NCBI RefSeq assembly: GCF_030408735.1
Contig: NZ_CP047204.1
Coordinates: 2,728,001-2,792,000 of the forward strand
DNA length: 64,000 nucleotides
Direction of reading: 5' to 3'
Source: Corynebacterium faecale
GTDB lineage: Bacteria > Actinomycetota > Actinomycetes > Mycobacteriales > Mycobacteriaceae
The position numbers were made by a program, and so were the translations under genes. How positions within the stretch are numbered: the stretch's first letter is position 1; every line of letters begins with the position of its first letter. Positions 17,525 through 27,233 of this stretch are shown piece after piece. The notes under the pieces were generated by a model. That model saw only the letters and a list, made by a program, of their open reading frames with translations, ran no database searches and was not told the origin of the DNA.

Positions 17525-20413
17525 CTACCAATTTGCAAGAGATCCTTGATAGTCAGTGCTCAGAACCTCCACCATCTGCAGTTCGACATACACCGGGTCC
17601 TGTGAATCCAAGGGATTTCCAGCAGTAAAAACGTATTTGAGGGGATTTACTTCGCGATCCGTCATCGGTACGAGAAACTCTGGCAAAGTACGGATGCTGT
17701 TGGATCTAAGGCTAAGAATTTCCAAAGCTGGCAAGGTCTGAATTCCTTCTGGCACTTGAGTAAGCGCCGCATTTTCCAAGCCGAGTACTCGTAGCGACCT
17801 CATCCCCGACAACTCCAAGGGCAGTGCAAATGACGAAGGACCATAAATTCTCAGAGATTTGAGATTACTTAAACGGTTAATGCTATCCGGGATAGTGGTC
17901 AAGCGTGGTGAATCGATCACTAGTTCCTCAAGGGAGTAGAGATCACCCACCGTCGGTGGGAGTGATTCAAAAGAATTTCCCCATACGCTGAGAGATTTAA
18001 GCATATTTGCTTGCCCCAGTGATGGAGGAAGAGTTTTCAGCCAATCATTCCCACTCAAGCTCAATTGTTCCAACTTTGTGAGCCCCCCGAAAGCATCAGG
18101 AAGAGAAGTGATTCCAGTTGAATCCAGCTGGAGGGTCGCCAGGTTTGGATTATGCGCCAATGAATCTGGAAGAGTTTTGAGCGCATCAGCCTGCATGATG
18201 TCAACCCTTACTAACCTTCCACCAAGGAACAATTCCTCCGGTAACGATTCAACGGAGCCTATCGAATAAAAATCTAAAACCTCCAAGCTTGGGAATACTC
18301 CAGCTGGTTGCGGAAAACCTTCCCAATCCCACGACCAATTTATGTCCATCCGCCTTAAACGCGGAAGTCCGGAAAGATCAGGAATTGATTTGAGATTGGA
18401 AACATTTAGGCTCTCGAGATTTAAAGCAAATTGAAGCCCTTCAAGTCTGGCCTCTCCACCAGACCGAGGGTCAAAATTTATAGCTTGGATCGTTTCCATC
18501 TCAGCTTGAGAAATCTGATGGTTCAGATCCTCACCTCGATTAAAGTGTTCCTGGTTCAGGTAGGTCCTGAAAGCTCCTCGAGGAACGACGTTTGCCGGAT
18601 CAAACTCCACGTCCTCGGGATCCACACTCAAACCAGCGCATAGGTCATTTTCTTCTTGGATGGTCAACCAATCGCCGCCCAGACTGTCAGACCAGAGGAG
18701 AAGAGAGTAGTTGATAGATACTTTGACATCTCCCTTGAGAGAGCAACTAAGGGATTCATTCCGCAATTGCGCATCAAATCGTGAGCGCAGGACGGTCTTG
18801 ATACCGAGCTTGCCACGAATAGGAACTATAAACCCGATATTTAGCGCGACTTCGGCACCCGCTTCTACGGAAGCTTCAACATTAAGATCACCGCGAAGAT
18901 TCTTACTCGCGGAAGTGGAATTCCAAGAATGCTCAAGCGGGCTAACCGTGTCGTTTTTGTACTGAATACCTGTAGTATTTCCTGCATTGAATTTATACTC
19001 ATATCTGAAACTGCCAGAGGCGGATAGTGATGCCTTCAGAACCACATCAGAGGTGTAAGTGACAGAAATCGGGGTTCCGGGCACCGCGAAATCAAACCTG
19101 ATGTCTGCAATTTTTTGCTCAACGGAGGCCGAAAATGCCCTGCGTGCTTCAAAATCGGCATCAAACCATGCGACGGACTTCGACTTTAAAGTAAGTTGGT
19201 TAACTTTCTTTAAGGAAACGTCAGCGTACGCCTCACCATAGAATTCAAGTGCACCATTGATTTCTGCAGCATCAATGGCAGGTAACTTTTCTGCCAAGTC
19301 CATCTTGAATGGAACACCGCCTAACTTCTTGCTGTAGGACGCACCTGACATATACCTCGCGATGGCTGCCTGATCTTCCGGATCGGCGATCCCTTCCCCG
19401 TCCATCCAATCCGGCCGGGCTGCAATAACCTCATCGCCTGATAGATAATTACCTACCTCTACGCCTTCGGCAGGAATGATCTCGACATTCTCCACTTGAC
19501 CGGAGAGGTCGACCAACCCCTTGGTGTCAACAATCACATCGCTAAGTTCACCTTGCCGGGTTGTCACCATCGCCATCTCGGCAGTGTGGTTGACACTAAT
19601 GCTATCGATGACGAGCAACGCACCCTCTGGGAAATTGACCGATGGTTCAATCGCAAGAATCATTCCCTCGACGAGGTTGTGATCACCCACTTGGTCCGCT
19701 GGAATAAGATGATCACCGAAAAGATTTGCAGCAGAGATTCCAGTACCAAAAATAGACTCGATCAGATTTTCATCAGCATTGTCGATCCGGTCGTTCACTA
19801 CGATGTCATCGATTGATGCCGTAGGAATATCTGCTTCATCCGGATGAATCGGGTCCTCAACTACAGGTTCTGGAACTACGGTCGTGGTTGGGGCCGTCGT
19901 GGTTGGTTCCGTGGTTGGGGCCGTCGTGGTTGGTTCCGTGGTTGGGGCCGTCGTGGTTGGTTCCGTGGTTGGGGCCGTCGTGGTTGGTTCCGTGGTTGGG
20001 GCCGTCGTGGTTGGTTCCGTGGTTGGGGCCGTCGTGGTTGGTTCCGTGGTTGGGGCCGTCGTGGTTGGTTTCGTCGTCGTTGGCTTCGGGTCGCTCTTGC
20101 TGGAACTACCACTGCCACCCAGTAGTGCGAAAATGCCTGCAAGAACTGCTACGACAACACCGGCGACCACACCGATGATCGGGAATCTGGTGTTGCCGAT
20201 AACCAGAGAATCTCCGTCTACAGTGGGCCAACCCGCCTGCGCAGCTACGGGAGTGATGTCAGAGAAATCGACTTGTTTAAGGGCTGCTTGTTCCGCAGCC
20301 ACATGGACAGGGTGATCAGGCCCATTTGCAGGGCGAACCTCGCTCATCACCAGTGATACTGAAAGCACCAGGGCGAGGGTTAGGGAAAGTGGTTTGAAAA
20401 GTTTCACACCCAA
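17525..20413 (-). CDS. Secreted/membrane-anchored leucine-rich-repeat protein with Thr/Pro stalk
   Basis: The 962-residue protein, in order: a signal-peptide-like start (residues 5-24); a second hydrophobic segment (about 77-100, IIGVVAGVVVAVLAGIFALL); a Ser/Lys linker; a low-complexity stalk of TTTAPTTEP repeats (about 113-178). Then comes a long unassigned, probably beta-rich extracellular region (about 180-640). Last are some 11-12 leucine-rich repeats of about 23 residues (about 650-935), with LxxLxxLPxxLxxLxxLxxLxL spacing. LRR proteins of this kind typically bind other proteins or surfaces. The gene's GC and codon use are lower than its neighbours, and it sits between fadD32 and the Culp6-type esterase, where most relatives have no such gene. 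Both features suggest acquisition. Function is unknown; adhesion or cell-wall recognition is inference. Confidence 0.8.
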   Translation of the reverse strand: MGVKLFKPLSLTLALVLSVSLVMSEVRPANGPDHPVHVAAEQAALKQVDFSDITPVAAQAGWPTVDGDSLVIGNTRFPIIGVVAGVVVAVLAGIFALLGGSGSSSKSDPKPTTTKPTTTAPTTEPTTTAPTTEPTTTAPTTEPTTTAPTTEPTTTAPTTEPTTTAPTTEPTTTAPTTTVVPEPVVEDPIHPDEADIPTASIDDIVVNDRIDNADENLIESIFGTGISAANLFGDHLIPADQVGDHNLVEGMILAIEPSVNFPEGALLVIDSISVNHTAEMAMVTTRQGELSDVIVDTKGLVDLSGQVENVEIIPAEGVEVGNYLSGDEVIAARPDWMDGEGIADPEDQAAIARYMSGASYSKKLGGVPFKMDLAEKLPAIDAAEINGALEFYGEAYADVSLKKVNQLTLKSKSVAWFDADFEARRAFSASVEQKIADIRFDFAVPGTPISVTYTSDVVLKASLSASGSFRYEYKFNAGNTTGIQYKNDTVSPLEHSWNSTSASKNLRGDLNVEASVEAGAEVALNIGFIVPIRGKLGIKTVLRSRFDAQLRNESLSCSLKGDVKVSINYSLLLWSDSLGGDWLTIQEENDLCAGLSVDPEDVEFDPANVVPRGAFRTYLNQEHFNRGEDLNHQISQAEMETIQAINFDPRSGGEARLEGLQFALNLESLNVSNLKSIPDLSGLPRLRRMDINWSWDWEGFPQPAGVFPSLEVLDFYSIGSVESLPEELFLGGRLVRVDIMQADALKTLPDSLAHNPNLATLQLDSTGITSLPDAFGGLTKLEQLSLSGNDWLKTLPPSLGQANMLKSLSVWGNSFESLPPTVGDLYSLEELVIDSPRLTTIPDSINRLSNLKSLRIYGPSSFALPLELSGMRSLRVLGLENAALTQVPEGIQTLPALEILSLRSNSIRTLPEFLVPMTDREVNPLKYVFTAGNPLDSQDPVYVELQMVEVLSTDYQGSLANW
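19884..20070. repeat. 27-bp tandem repeat encoding TTTAPTTEP
   Basis: About seven near-identical copies of the 27-base unit GGGGCCGTCGTGGTTGGTTC+CGTGGTT lie within the LRR gene. They encode a Thr/Pro/Glu stalk of the kind that spans cell walls and is often glycosylated. Near-identity between copies suggests recent expansion by slippage, so copy number may vary between strains. Confidence 0.95.
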
Positions 20414-20624
20414 AAATTAACACTCGGAATGGCAACCTCAGCAAGGTTCAGAAGCTCCCACCCCTGCAGGTGCCACAGAAACTGGCGCCCCTAAATTCAG
20501 GGGCTTTTCCCGAAAAAGCAGGCACTAACTGCACTTATCTAAATGCTGGGAAAATCATGTGAGATAAATTGCACAGTGCTGGCAAGTTGCTTTGCGGGGG
20601 TTTTCGTCGACAAGCACCAAGCAC

Positions 20625-21545
20625 CTAACCGTTTTCAATCAAGTCAACCGCCCAATCCACCAACCAGGCGTTGGTGGTGGTCCCGGGGACCACGTTGGGG
20701 TTGGAGGCGTACTGGGCGTGGATGCCGTTGGCAGCCACCATCTCCAGGGCGCGGTCCAGGGCATTGCCGATATCCCGGGGGGCATCGCAGATGGAGTCAT
20801 TGGCTGCGCAGATGTCGAAGACGCGGTCATTGAGTTCACCGAAACCACCCACGCGGGGGCCACGCATGGTGGCACCGGGGACGATTGGCTGCACGAGGAG
20901 GTTGAGAGGCTGCAGGGCCACTTCAGCGCCCACGCCGGCGACCGGGTTGCCCACGGTCTGGCCCACGCCAGGTTCGCGGCGACCGTCCGCAACCAGGGCG
21001 ACACCCCTGATGCGTTCAGCCGGGATCGCGCCCTGACCTGAACCGAGCTGGGCCGCCAGGTCACCGGCGATCACCGCGCCCTGGGAGAAACCGACGATGA
21101 CAAACTCGGTGAGTGGGCAATCATTGTGCATGCTGACCAGCTCGTTGGTCATCTTGGACAGACCTTCGGAGCGGGATTCGTCGTAGGTCATCTCATTCTG
21201 CGCGTTGATGTTGCGGAACTGCGCGGTGTACGGCAGGGTCCACACTTTCACGGTGTCGGCGTAGTACCGCTCCTGGAGCGGCTGCGTGACCGACAGCATG
21301 AAGGACCACGGGTTGGCCGTGGGGTTAACCGGGTCATCGTTGGGTGCTGATTCCCAGGTGCCCGGCGCAGAGATGAACTCCACGGCTGGGCACCAATCGG
21401 GCTGCTCCGGGGCCGCAGAGGTTCCGGTGACACCCGGTTCCTCCTGCAGATCGGTCTCATCCGATGTGGTCACATATTGCGCGATACCCACACCGATCAG
21501 GGTGAGAATGATCAGGACAGCGATGACGGTAAGGATTTTCCTCAT
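20625..21545 (-). CDS. Cutinase-family serine esterase (Culp6 / Rv3802c-type)
   Basis: The 306-residue alpha/beta-hydrolase has one N-terminal membrane anchor or signal segment (residues 4-24). The nucleophile motif is VGFSQGAVIAGD, and late Asp and His candidates complete a triad (DSICD and GIHAQYAS). Paired Cys residues are typical of cutinases. In mycobacteria the orthologous gene directly follows fadD32 and encodes an envelope phospholipase/thioesterase needed for mycolate homeostasis. The neighbourhood here is the same apart from the inserted LRR gene. It ends 3 bases before the lipoprotein gene begins, so the two are probably cotranscribed with cop1. Confidence 0.88.
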   Translation of the reverse strand: MRKILTVIAVLIILTLIGVGIAQYVTTSDETDLQEEPGVTGTSAAPEQPDWCPAVEFISAPGTWESAPNDDPVNPTANPWSFMLSVTQPLQERYYADTVKVWTLPYTAQFRNINAQNEMTYDESRSEGLSKMTNELVSMHNDCPLTEFVIVGFSQGAVIAGDLAAQLGSGQGAIPAERIRGVALVADGRREPGVGQTVGNPVAGVGAEVALQPLNLLVQPIVPGATMRGPRVGGFGELNDRVFDICAANDSICDAPRDIGNALDRALEMVAANGIHAQYASNPNVVPGTTTNAWLVDWAVDLIENG

Positions 21546-21548
21546 CGG

Positions 21549-22082
21549 TTAACAATACGTCCGTTCGGCCGTTTCCCGAATCAGGGTGGCAACCTCGTCC
21601 GCCCGTTCCTCCGGCACATCCACGCGTCCCTGCGTGATCAGCTGCCCGGCGATGGCATCGACGGTGACGTTGTCATCGCCTCCCTCCAGCGCACGACAGA
21701 CGGTGCCGGCCGTGGCGATCAACGGCTCCTCCACACCCTCAACATCGATGCCGCCCTCCCGCAGCCCATCCAGCAGATCAAGCTCCTGCGGGGTGCGCTG
21801 CGCCTCTGTTGACGGCGCCTCCGTCATCTCTGCCGCAGGTTGGTCCCGCGGTGCCGGCGAGGCCGGGCTGCCGGAAGCGCTTCTCGACGACTCGGTGGTC
21901 GTCGTTGTCTCCCGCGTTGCGGTATCCCGCGCGACGGAGGTGGTGGTCTCGGTGGAACCGGAGTTCCCCTCGACGGTGACACCACCGCATGCGGTGAGCA
22001 GGACGGACCCGAAGGCCAGGACAGCAACCGAGACGGTTCTGCGCCTGACCTTCATGGGAACCAGTGTGGAAAACTTCACCAC
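21549..22082 (-). CDS. Small secreted lipoprotein, DUF732-like
   Basis: The protein is 177 residues. A signal peptide ends in the lipobox LLTAC (Cys about 32), then comes a Ser/Thr/Pro-rich linker. A C-terminal helical domain contains TVCRALEGGDDN and ends ERTYC; this two-Cys helical layout resembles DUF732 of actinobacteria. The GTG at 22082 is preceded by GAGGAG within the end of cop1 and overlaps the cop1 stop, so I prefer it over the internal ATG at 22055. The gene lies between the mycoloyltransferase and the esterase. A role in envelope assembly is inferred only from position. Confidence 0.75.
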   Translation of the reverse strand: MVKFSTLVPMKVRRRTVSVAVLAFGSVLLTACGGVTVEGNSGSTETTTSVARDTATRETTTTTESSRSASGSPASPAPRDQPAAEMTEAPSTEAQRTPQELDLLDGLREGGIDVEGVEEPLIATAGTVCRALEGGDDNVTVDAIAGQLITQGRVDVPEERADEVATLIRETAERTYC

Positions 22083-24043
22083 TAACGGCTCTCCTCGATG
22101 CGACCGTTGACCTGACGGATGGTCCCATTCTGGAAGGTGATGGTCTCACCTCCCGCTGCGATGCGGGACTGGTCGGTGGTGGGCCAGCCGTACTCGCCCT
22201 GCTCGTAGCCCTTGGCGCCCCAGGCGTCGAAAAGCGCGCCGTAACGGATGAAGTGGGCACCGGACGCTGCGGACCAGTAGATGTTGCCGTTGGTGAACTC
22301 CTGGAAGGCACCACCGGCGATCAGGCGCTCATTGCCCGTGGGCATGCCGAGGGTGGATGCGGTATCGCCGTCCATGTACTTGGCTGCGATGGCACCACGG
22401 ACCCAGTAGGCCTCGTCATTGTTGGAGCGGATGACATAACCGCCCTGGAACTCCTGGGCCAGTCCGCCATTAAATTCCTCTGCAGGGCCGACCGGGTAGC
22501 CGAGGCCGCCACGCTCAAAACCCTGGGTGCCCCATGCAGCGAGCATGTCACCCGGGATCTCCCACGGGCCGGTGGATGGGGACCAGTAGATGGATCCGTT
22601 CTGGAAGTGGACATAGCGGCCAACTCCGTCCGGGGTCCTCAGCTCGGTGGTGGTGGGGAAGCCCAGCCAGGAGTCAGGTCCACCCAGTTCGGAGTAGCGG
22701 GCGTTGATCCGTCCGACCAGTCCATAGGCACCGGTCTCAGCGGACCAGTAGGCACGGCCGTTGGCGAAGTCCTGGACCTGGCCACCTGCAACCGCGTACT
22801 CATCGTTCAGGCAGGAACCGAGGGCTCCGTCTGCGGTGGCATCGGCGATGGCACCGCTGGCGACGCAGTCCGCACCGCGATCCTCGGTGGACATACCGAG
22901 GGAATCAGCCATGTATGGCCATGCCTGGGTCAGCTCGAACTGCCAGTACGGCCAGGCGTGGACGCCGGACGGACGGAAGCTCTCATTGACCTCCACGCCT
23001 GCACGCCTGGCGGCATCAACGAAGGTCTGGCTGGTCATGCGGGAGATGAGCTCCAGGCCCACACCGGCGGCATTGGCCGGACCGGTGGCAGGGGATCCGT
23101 CCTGACCGTAATCATCAGTACCGGAACCGGCGGAAACATAGACCGACATGCCACGGAGGGCAGCAACATTGCGCTTCGGGTCATTTTCCAGCCAGCGCTC
23201 AGAACCGGCCTCGCCCCACATGGCGTTGACGTTGTATCCACCGGCATCGGCAAGTGCAGCACCGATGGCAGCCGGCATGGCGGAGGAGGTGGTGTCCAGG
23301 TAACCGGAGTAGGAACCGACGAAGCTGAACATCTCCGGGTGGTGGGTGGCCAGGTTGGCCGCGGCGGTGCCACCCATGGAGATACCATTGATGGCGCGTT
23401 CACCGTTGGAACGGAAGCCGTTGGTCAGAATCGGGGTGAGTTCCTCAATGAGGAAGGTCTCCCACTGGTAGTTCTTTCCATTGTTGGGCTCATTCCAGTC
23501 GGTGTAGAAAGAGCTCTCACCACCGACGGGCAGCACAATGATCGCATTCTTATCTGCGAAGAACTGCTCGATGTTGGTCTCGATGGTCCAACCCGACTGC
23601 TTCTCGATGGCACGCAGACCATCCAGTGCCCAGATCTCCGGGAACTGACGATCCGGGGATGAGTACCAGTCGCGGGGCAGCAGCAGCTGCACCTTGATCG
23701 GGCTCTCCGGCATGGCCGCGGATTGGATGCTTAAGACCACGTGGTGGGAGGTGACCCACTCAGCGCTGTTGACGCGGACGCCTTCAGGCAGGTTCTCGAT
23801 GGCCGGGTAGGTGACCTCACCCTGAGGCAGTGCCTCATCGCGTGGGCGGAGGTAATCAGTGAGCCCATCGGCGATGCCACCGATCACACCACTGTCAATG
23901 AGCTCGGAGGATCCGAAGGAGGACTGCGCCGCCGCCGGGGATGCCAGTGAAAGGCTCAGTGCGATTGCCGTCGGCACAGCGCCAGCTGCGATCCAGAGGG
24001 AACGGCGCCTGGACTTAGGTGAACGTGATGCGGTGTCGCGCAT
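22082..24043 (-). CDS. cop1: Mycoloyltransferase PS1/Cop1 with C-terminal LGFP repeats
   Basis: The 653-residue secreted enzyme has a signal peptide ending near SPAAAQ (residues 39-40). An antigen-85-type alpha/beta-hydrolase domain (about 60-390) follows, with the nucleophile in [14 protein letters not shown]. The C-terminal half consists of LGFP-type repeats (for example [37 protein letters not shown]), which are thought to bind the cell wall. It transfers mycolate from trehalose monomycolate to arabinogalactan or a second TMM. Length and architecture match PS1 (csp1/cop1) of C. glutamicum. A 578-bp intergenic region separates it from the divergent gluconate permease. Confidence 0.95.
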   Translation of the reverse strand: MRDTASRSPKSRRRSLWIAAGAVPTAIALSLSLASPAAAQSSFGSSELIDSGVIGGIADGLTDYLRPRDEALPQGEVTYPAIENLPEGVRVNSAEWVTSHHVVLSIQSAAMPESPIKVQLLLPRDWYSSPDRQFPEIWALDGLRAIEKQSGWTIETNIEQFFADKNAIIVLPVGGESSFYTDWNEPNNGKNYQWETFLIEELTPILTNGFRSNGERAINGISMGGTAAANLATHHPEMFSFVGSYSGYLDTTSSAMPAAIGAALADAGGYNVNAMWGEAGSERWLENDPKRNVAALRGMSVYVSAGSGTDDYGQDGSPATGPANAAGVGLELISRMTSQTFVDAARRAGVEVNESFRPSGVHAWPYWQFELTQAWPYMADSLGMSTEDRGADCVASGAIADATADGALGSCLNDEYAVAGGQVQDFANGRAYWSAETGAYGLVGRINARYSELGGPDSWLGFPTTTELRTPDGVGRYVHFQNGSIYWSPSTGPWEIPGDMLAAWGTQGFERGGLGYPVGPAEEFNGGLAQEFQGGYVIRSNNDEAYWVRGAIAAKYMDGDTASTLGMPTGNERLIAGGAFQEFTNGNIYWSAASGAHFIRYGALFDAWGAKGYEQGEYGWPTTDQSRIAAGGETITFQNGTIRQVNGRIEESR

Positions 24044-24279
24044 GAAGTTGTCCTTCTCGTTATTTTTCGTTTGCGGCCTTCACAGACTGTCCAACTTACT
24101 TCACCCTGGCCCGATCCGGGAGTTCCCCGCTCCCCGACCGGACCTTAAGTGAATGAGGAAATGTCTGCCTGATTTGAGAATGTTCAGTTCTTCACTGTTT
24201 GTCGCCAGCCGGGACAGAAGGGTTACACCTGTGGGGTGTGAGCACTTCATAAAAAATCCTGACCGGACTCCAGATTGCC

Positions 24280-24302
24280 CTCAAGTTTAAGTTCAACTTG
24301 AG
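24280..24302. promoter_or_regulatory. Inverted repeat in the cop1-gntP divergent region
   Basis: CTCAAGTT (24280-24287) and AACTTGAG (24295-24302) form a perfect 8-bp inverted repeat with a 7-bp spacer. They lie about 240 bases before cop1 and 320 before gntP in the 24044-24620 gap. The sequence could be an operator. The rest of the gap holds AT-rich promoter-like DNA (a run near 24552-24597 just before gntP) and no gene I can support. Confidence 0.4.
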
Positions 24303-24620
24303 ACTTTTTACAATGACACACCGAAGAATACTGGTTGTTTGCCAATCCGTCAGCCGAAACCGCCCCCCATTCAGGGTTCAAAGGGGCGGCACATCACGCA
24401 ACAAGACGAACGGGCGAGGCTCCGGCCAATCAGCAGAGCCCCAAAAGTGACTACCTATAGGTGAAATAGGCCATAGCTGGGGGTGTTGTGGCGGCATTGC
24501 CCCAGCACGGCACCCGCCCCCGCTCCCAACCCTGAGAAGCAAACTTACGCCTTTTAAATGTGACCATTAGGATTCTTAGATAATACTTAATACCCACTTC
24601 TAGGACGCGAAGGAACCCCC

Positions 24621-25964
24621 ATGGACTTTCTGCACCTTGTCTGGGTTGTCCTCGGCATCGGCGTCATGCTGCTGCTGAACATCAAATGGAAGATCAACGC
24701 GATGCTCGCGCTGTTGGTCGCTGCTCTTCTCATTGGTGTTCTCGAGGGCTTCCCCCTCATGGATCTACTCAATACAATCCAAGCTGGATTCGGCTCAACC
24801 CTCGGCTCCCTGGCCATCATCGTCGTTTTCGGTGCCGTCATCGGTAAATTAATGGTCGACTCGGGCGCCGCAGCCCAGATCGCAGACACCCTCATCGCCA
24901 AAATGGGTGTGGGCAAAGTCAAGGTGGCCATGGTCATCGCCGGCACCGTCTTCGGCCTGGCCATGTTCTACGAGGTCGCCTTCATCATCCTGGCACCACT
25001 TGTCATCGCCGTGGCGGTTGAGGCGAAGGTCCCATTCATGAAGATCGCCATCCCGGCGGTCGCAGCCACCACCACCGCCCACTCGCTCTTCCCACCGCAG
25101 CCCGGCCCGGTCGCCCTGGTGGATGCCTATGGTGCCGATATCGGCATGGTCTACATCCTCGGCATTGTGGTCGCCATCCCGACGGTGTTCGTCACCGGTT
25201 GGATCCTGCCGAAATTCCTCGGCAACCTCGACTACCCCGTTCCGAAGCTGCTGCGCGCCGAAGAGCCTGTCGCGGTGGAGGATCGCCCCTCCTTCGGCAT
25301 CTCGCTGTTCGTCCCACTGATTCCCGCTCTCCTCATGATCGGTGCCACGATCCTCAACATCTGGCTCACCGAAGGGTCCCTGACCCACTCCATCGTGAAC
25401 TTCTTCGGTTCCTCCGTGGTGTCGGTGTCCGTGGCCATGATCGCGGCCTTCTACTTCTACGCAATCCGCCCCAAACGTGGCATTGACTGGGCCATGGAGA
25501 ATTTCGAGGGTGCCATCAAGTCCATCGCCATGGTGGTGCTCATCATCGGTGCGGGTGGGGCCCTCAAGCAGGTGATCATCGATACCGGCATCGGCGACTA
25601 CATCGGTTCCCTCATGAGCGCCTCGTCGCTCTCCCCGTATCTCATGGCCTGGCTCATCACGGTGCTCATCCGTTTGGCCACAGGCCAGGGTGTGGTCTCC
25701 GCGATCACCGCAGCAGGCATCATCTCCGGCGCCCTCATGGATCCGACGGGCGTTCTCATCGGTGTGAACCCCGCCCTGCTGGTGCTGGCCACCGCCGCGG
25801 GTTCCAACACCCTCACCCACGTCAACGATGCCTCCTTCTGGCTGTTCAAGGGCTATTTCGACCTCTCGGTCAAAGACACTCTCAAGACCTGGGGCCTGCT
25901 CCAGCTGTGTAACTCCCTCGTCGGCCTGGGCGTGGTGATGCTGCTCAGCGTGTTCATCGGTTAA
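24621..25964 (+). CDS. gntP: Gluconate:H+ symporter, GntP family
   Basis: The 447-residue permease has about 12-14 membrane segments and family motifs. They include [20 protein letters not shown] (residues about 72-91), [20 protein letters not shown] (about 152-171) and the late [17 protein letters not shown]. It takes up gluconate (or a related sugar acid) with protons. AAGGAA lies 8 bases before the ATG. It is transcribed against the flanking mycoloyltransferase genes and ends at a strong bidirectional terminator. From memory, gntP of C. glutamicum is at a different locus; its position here within the mycolate cluster would then be a rearrangement or insertion. Confidence 0.9.
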   Translation: MDFLHLVWVVLGIGVMLLLNIKWKINAMLALLVAALLIGVLEGFPLMDLLNTIQAGFGSTLGSLAIIVVFGAVIGKLMVDSGAAAQIADTLIAKMGVGKVKVAMVIAGTVFGLAMFYEVAFIILAPLVIAVAVEAKVPFMKIAIPAVAATTTAHSLFPPQPGPVALVDAYGADIGMVYILGIVVAIPTVFVTGWILPKFLGNLDYPVPKLLRAEEPVAVEDRPSFGISLFVPLIPALLMIGATILNIWLTEGSLTHSIVNFFGSSVVSVSVAMIAAFYFYAIRPKRGIDWAMENFEGAIKSIAMVVLIIGAGGALKQVIIDTGIGDYIGSLMSASSLSPYLMAWLITVLIRLATGQGVVSAITAAGIISGALMDPTGVLIGVNPALLVLATAAGSNTLTHVNDASFWLFKGYFDLSVKDTLKTWGLLQLCNSLVGLGVVMLLSVFIG

Positions 25965-26010
25965 CACACCGCTTATCCACGCCCCACCCCTCAGGTGGTT
26001 GCGGCAACGA

Positions 26011-26048
26011 AAAATGTCCGGCTCCCCAGGTGGGGAGCCGGACATTTT
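26011..26048. terminator. Bidirectional terminator between gntP and cmt2
   Basis: A perfect 18-base inverted repeat (AAAATGTCCGGCTCCCCA and its complement) with a 2-base loop lies between the convergent gntP and cmt2 genes. The A/T ends give a T-run in both directions. Confidence 0.95.
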
Positions 26049-26060
26049 CATGGTGTGGAC

Positions 26061-27086
26061 TTACCAGGCATTCATGACGTTGAGGACACGGTCCCTGGTC
26101 TTGTGTAGCTGGGAGTTGAACTCAGTCCAGCTGTGGATTCCGGTGTTGGGGTAATCAGCAGTGACGTTGAGCCCCTCCAGGCGGGCCTTGGCCTCCCAGA
26201 CGCGGGTGGAGGTCATGGAAATGAATTCGAGGACGGATCCATTGATGCGATGATCCACGCGGGTGCCGTTATCCTGGGGTCCCCACAGACCGGATGCCGC
26301 AGAGACGTAGACATCCTTGCCACGCAGGCCGCCCATGTTCCAGAAGGGATCATTTTCGAAGCGACGCGGGTTGATGATCGATCCATACATGGCATTGACG
26401 TTGAATCCGCCGGTGTCCAGCATGGCCAGGCGCAGCATGGTCTGCATGCCAGGTGCCGTGGTGTTGAGGTATCCCGAGTAGGACAGTGCCTGACGGAACT
26501 GGCCCGGGTGCTTAGCAGCCAGGTTCAGGGCCGCGGTACCACCCATGGACAGGCCAGCGATGGAGTTATTGTTACGGGCAACACCGAAGTGCTGCTCGAG
26601 ATAGGTGGGCAGCTCAGCGGTGAGGAAGGTCTCCCACATGTAGATGACCGGCTCAGCAGAGGACATGGTGGCAGGGTTGTTCCAGTCCGCGTAGAAAGAA
26701 CCGGCTCCGCCAACGGGCATCACCAGGGTGATGTTGTGGGGATCGTAGAGTGCAGCAGCATTGGTGTCGACCAGCCAGGCGTTGGACCAGTTGGTGGCAC
26801 GCATGCCATCCAACAGGTAGAAACCTGCGTTGCCACCACGCTGTGACGGCTGGATCTGGACAGTAATATTACGGCCCATCGCTGGTGAATAGACATCACA
26901 ACGCTGCACCCCATTGCCTGCGCCATCCCAGTCACAGAAGCCTGTCGCGTCGGGGCGCAGCCAGCCACGGTTGTTGGCTTCGGCTGTGCCGGTGCCAACG
27001 ACCATGAGACCAGCCGCCGTGATGAGCGCTACCAACAGGGCGATGAGCTTCTGGCTCACCACGCCGGCACGCGAAAATACGGACAT
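26061..27086 (-). CDS. cmt2: Trehalose corynomycolyl transferase Cmt2
   Basis: The 341-residue secreted antigen-85-type mycoloyltransferase has a signal peptide ending near TAEANN (about residue 38). Its hydrolase domain has the nucleophile motif IAGLSMGGTAALNLA and a C-terminal His region NTGIHSWTEFNSQL. It has no LGFP repeats, unlike Cop1. Two early Cys residues (FCDWDG and QRCDVY) may form a disulphide. It sits between cop1 and aftB as in other corynebacteria. GGAGGAG-like purines precede the ATG (AGGAGAAACATG). Confidence 0.93.
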   Translation of the reverse strand: MSVFSRAGVVSQKLIALLVALITAAGLMVVGTGTAEANNRGWLRPDATGFCDWDGAGNGVQRCDVYSPAMGRNITVQIQPSQRGGNAGFYLLDGMRATNWSNAWLVDTNAAALYDPHNITLVMPVGGAGSFYADWNNPATMSSAEPVIYMWETFLTAELPTYLEQHFGVARNNNSIAGLSMGGTAALNLAAKHPGQFRQALSYSGYLNTTAPGMQTMLRLAMLDTGGFNVNAMYGSIINPRRFENDPFWNMGGLRGKDVYVSAASGLWGPQDNGTRVDHRINGSVLEFISMTSTRVWEAKARLEGLNVTADYPNTGIHSWTEFNSQLHKTRDRVLNVMNAW

Positions 27087-27233
27087 GTTTCTCCTCCGGC
27101 AGAAATAGTTTTGAGAATTCGGCGTCAGCTATGCCGAGCATCTTGTGGGCCTATCTCGATTAACCACCGACACGTTACCAATACGTGACAATGTTGGGTA
27201 GTCATGAAGAATCCCTGACCGTGGTTTCAACAG

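Noticed and set aside
19876..20315. Plus-strand frames over the 27-bp repeats
   Set aside because: Repeat-driven antisense frames within the LRR gene, whose signal peptide, stalk and LRR domain are coherent.
20487..20504. GCCCCT-N6-AGGGGC followed by TTTT as a plus-strand terminator
   Set aside because: No plus-strand gene precedes it, and on the minus strand it lacks a T-run; no clear role.
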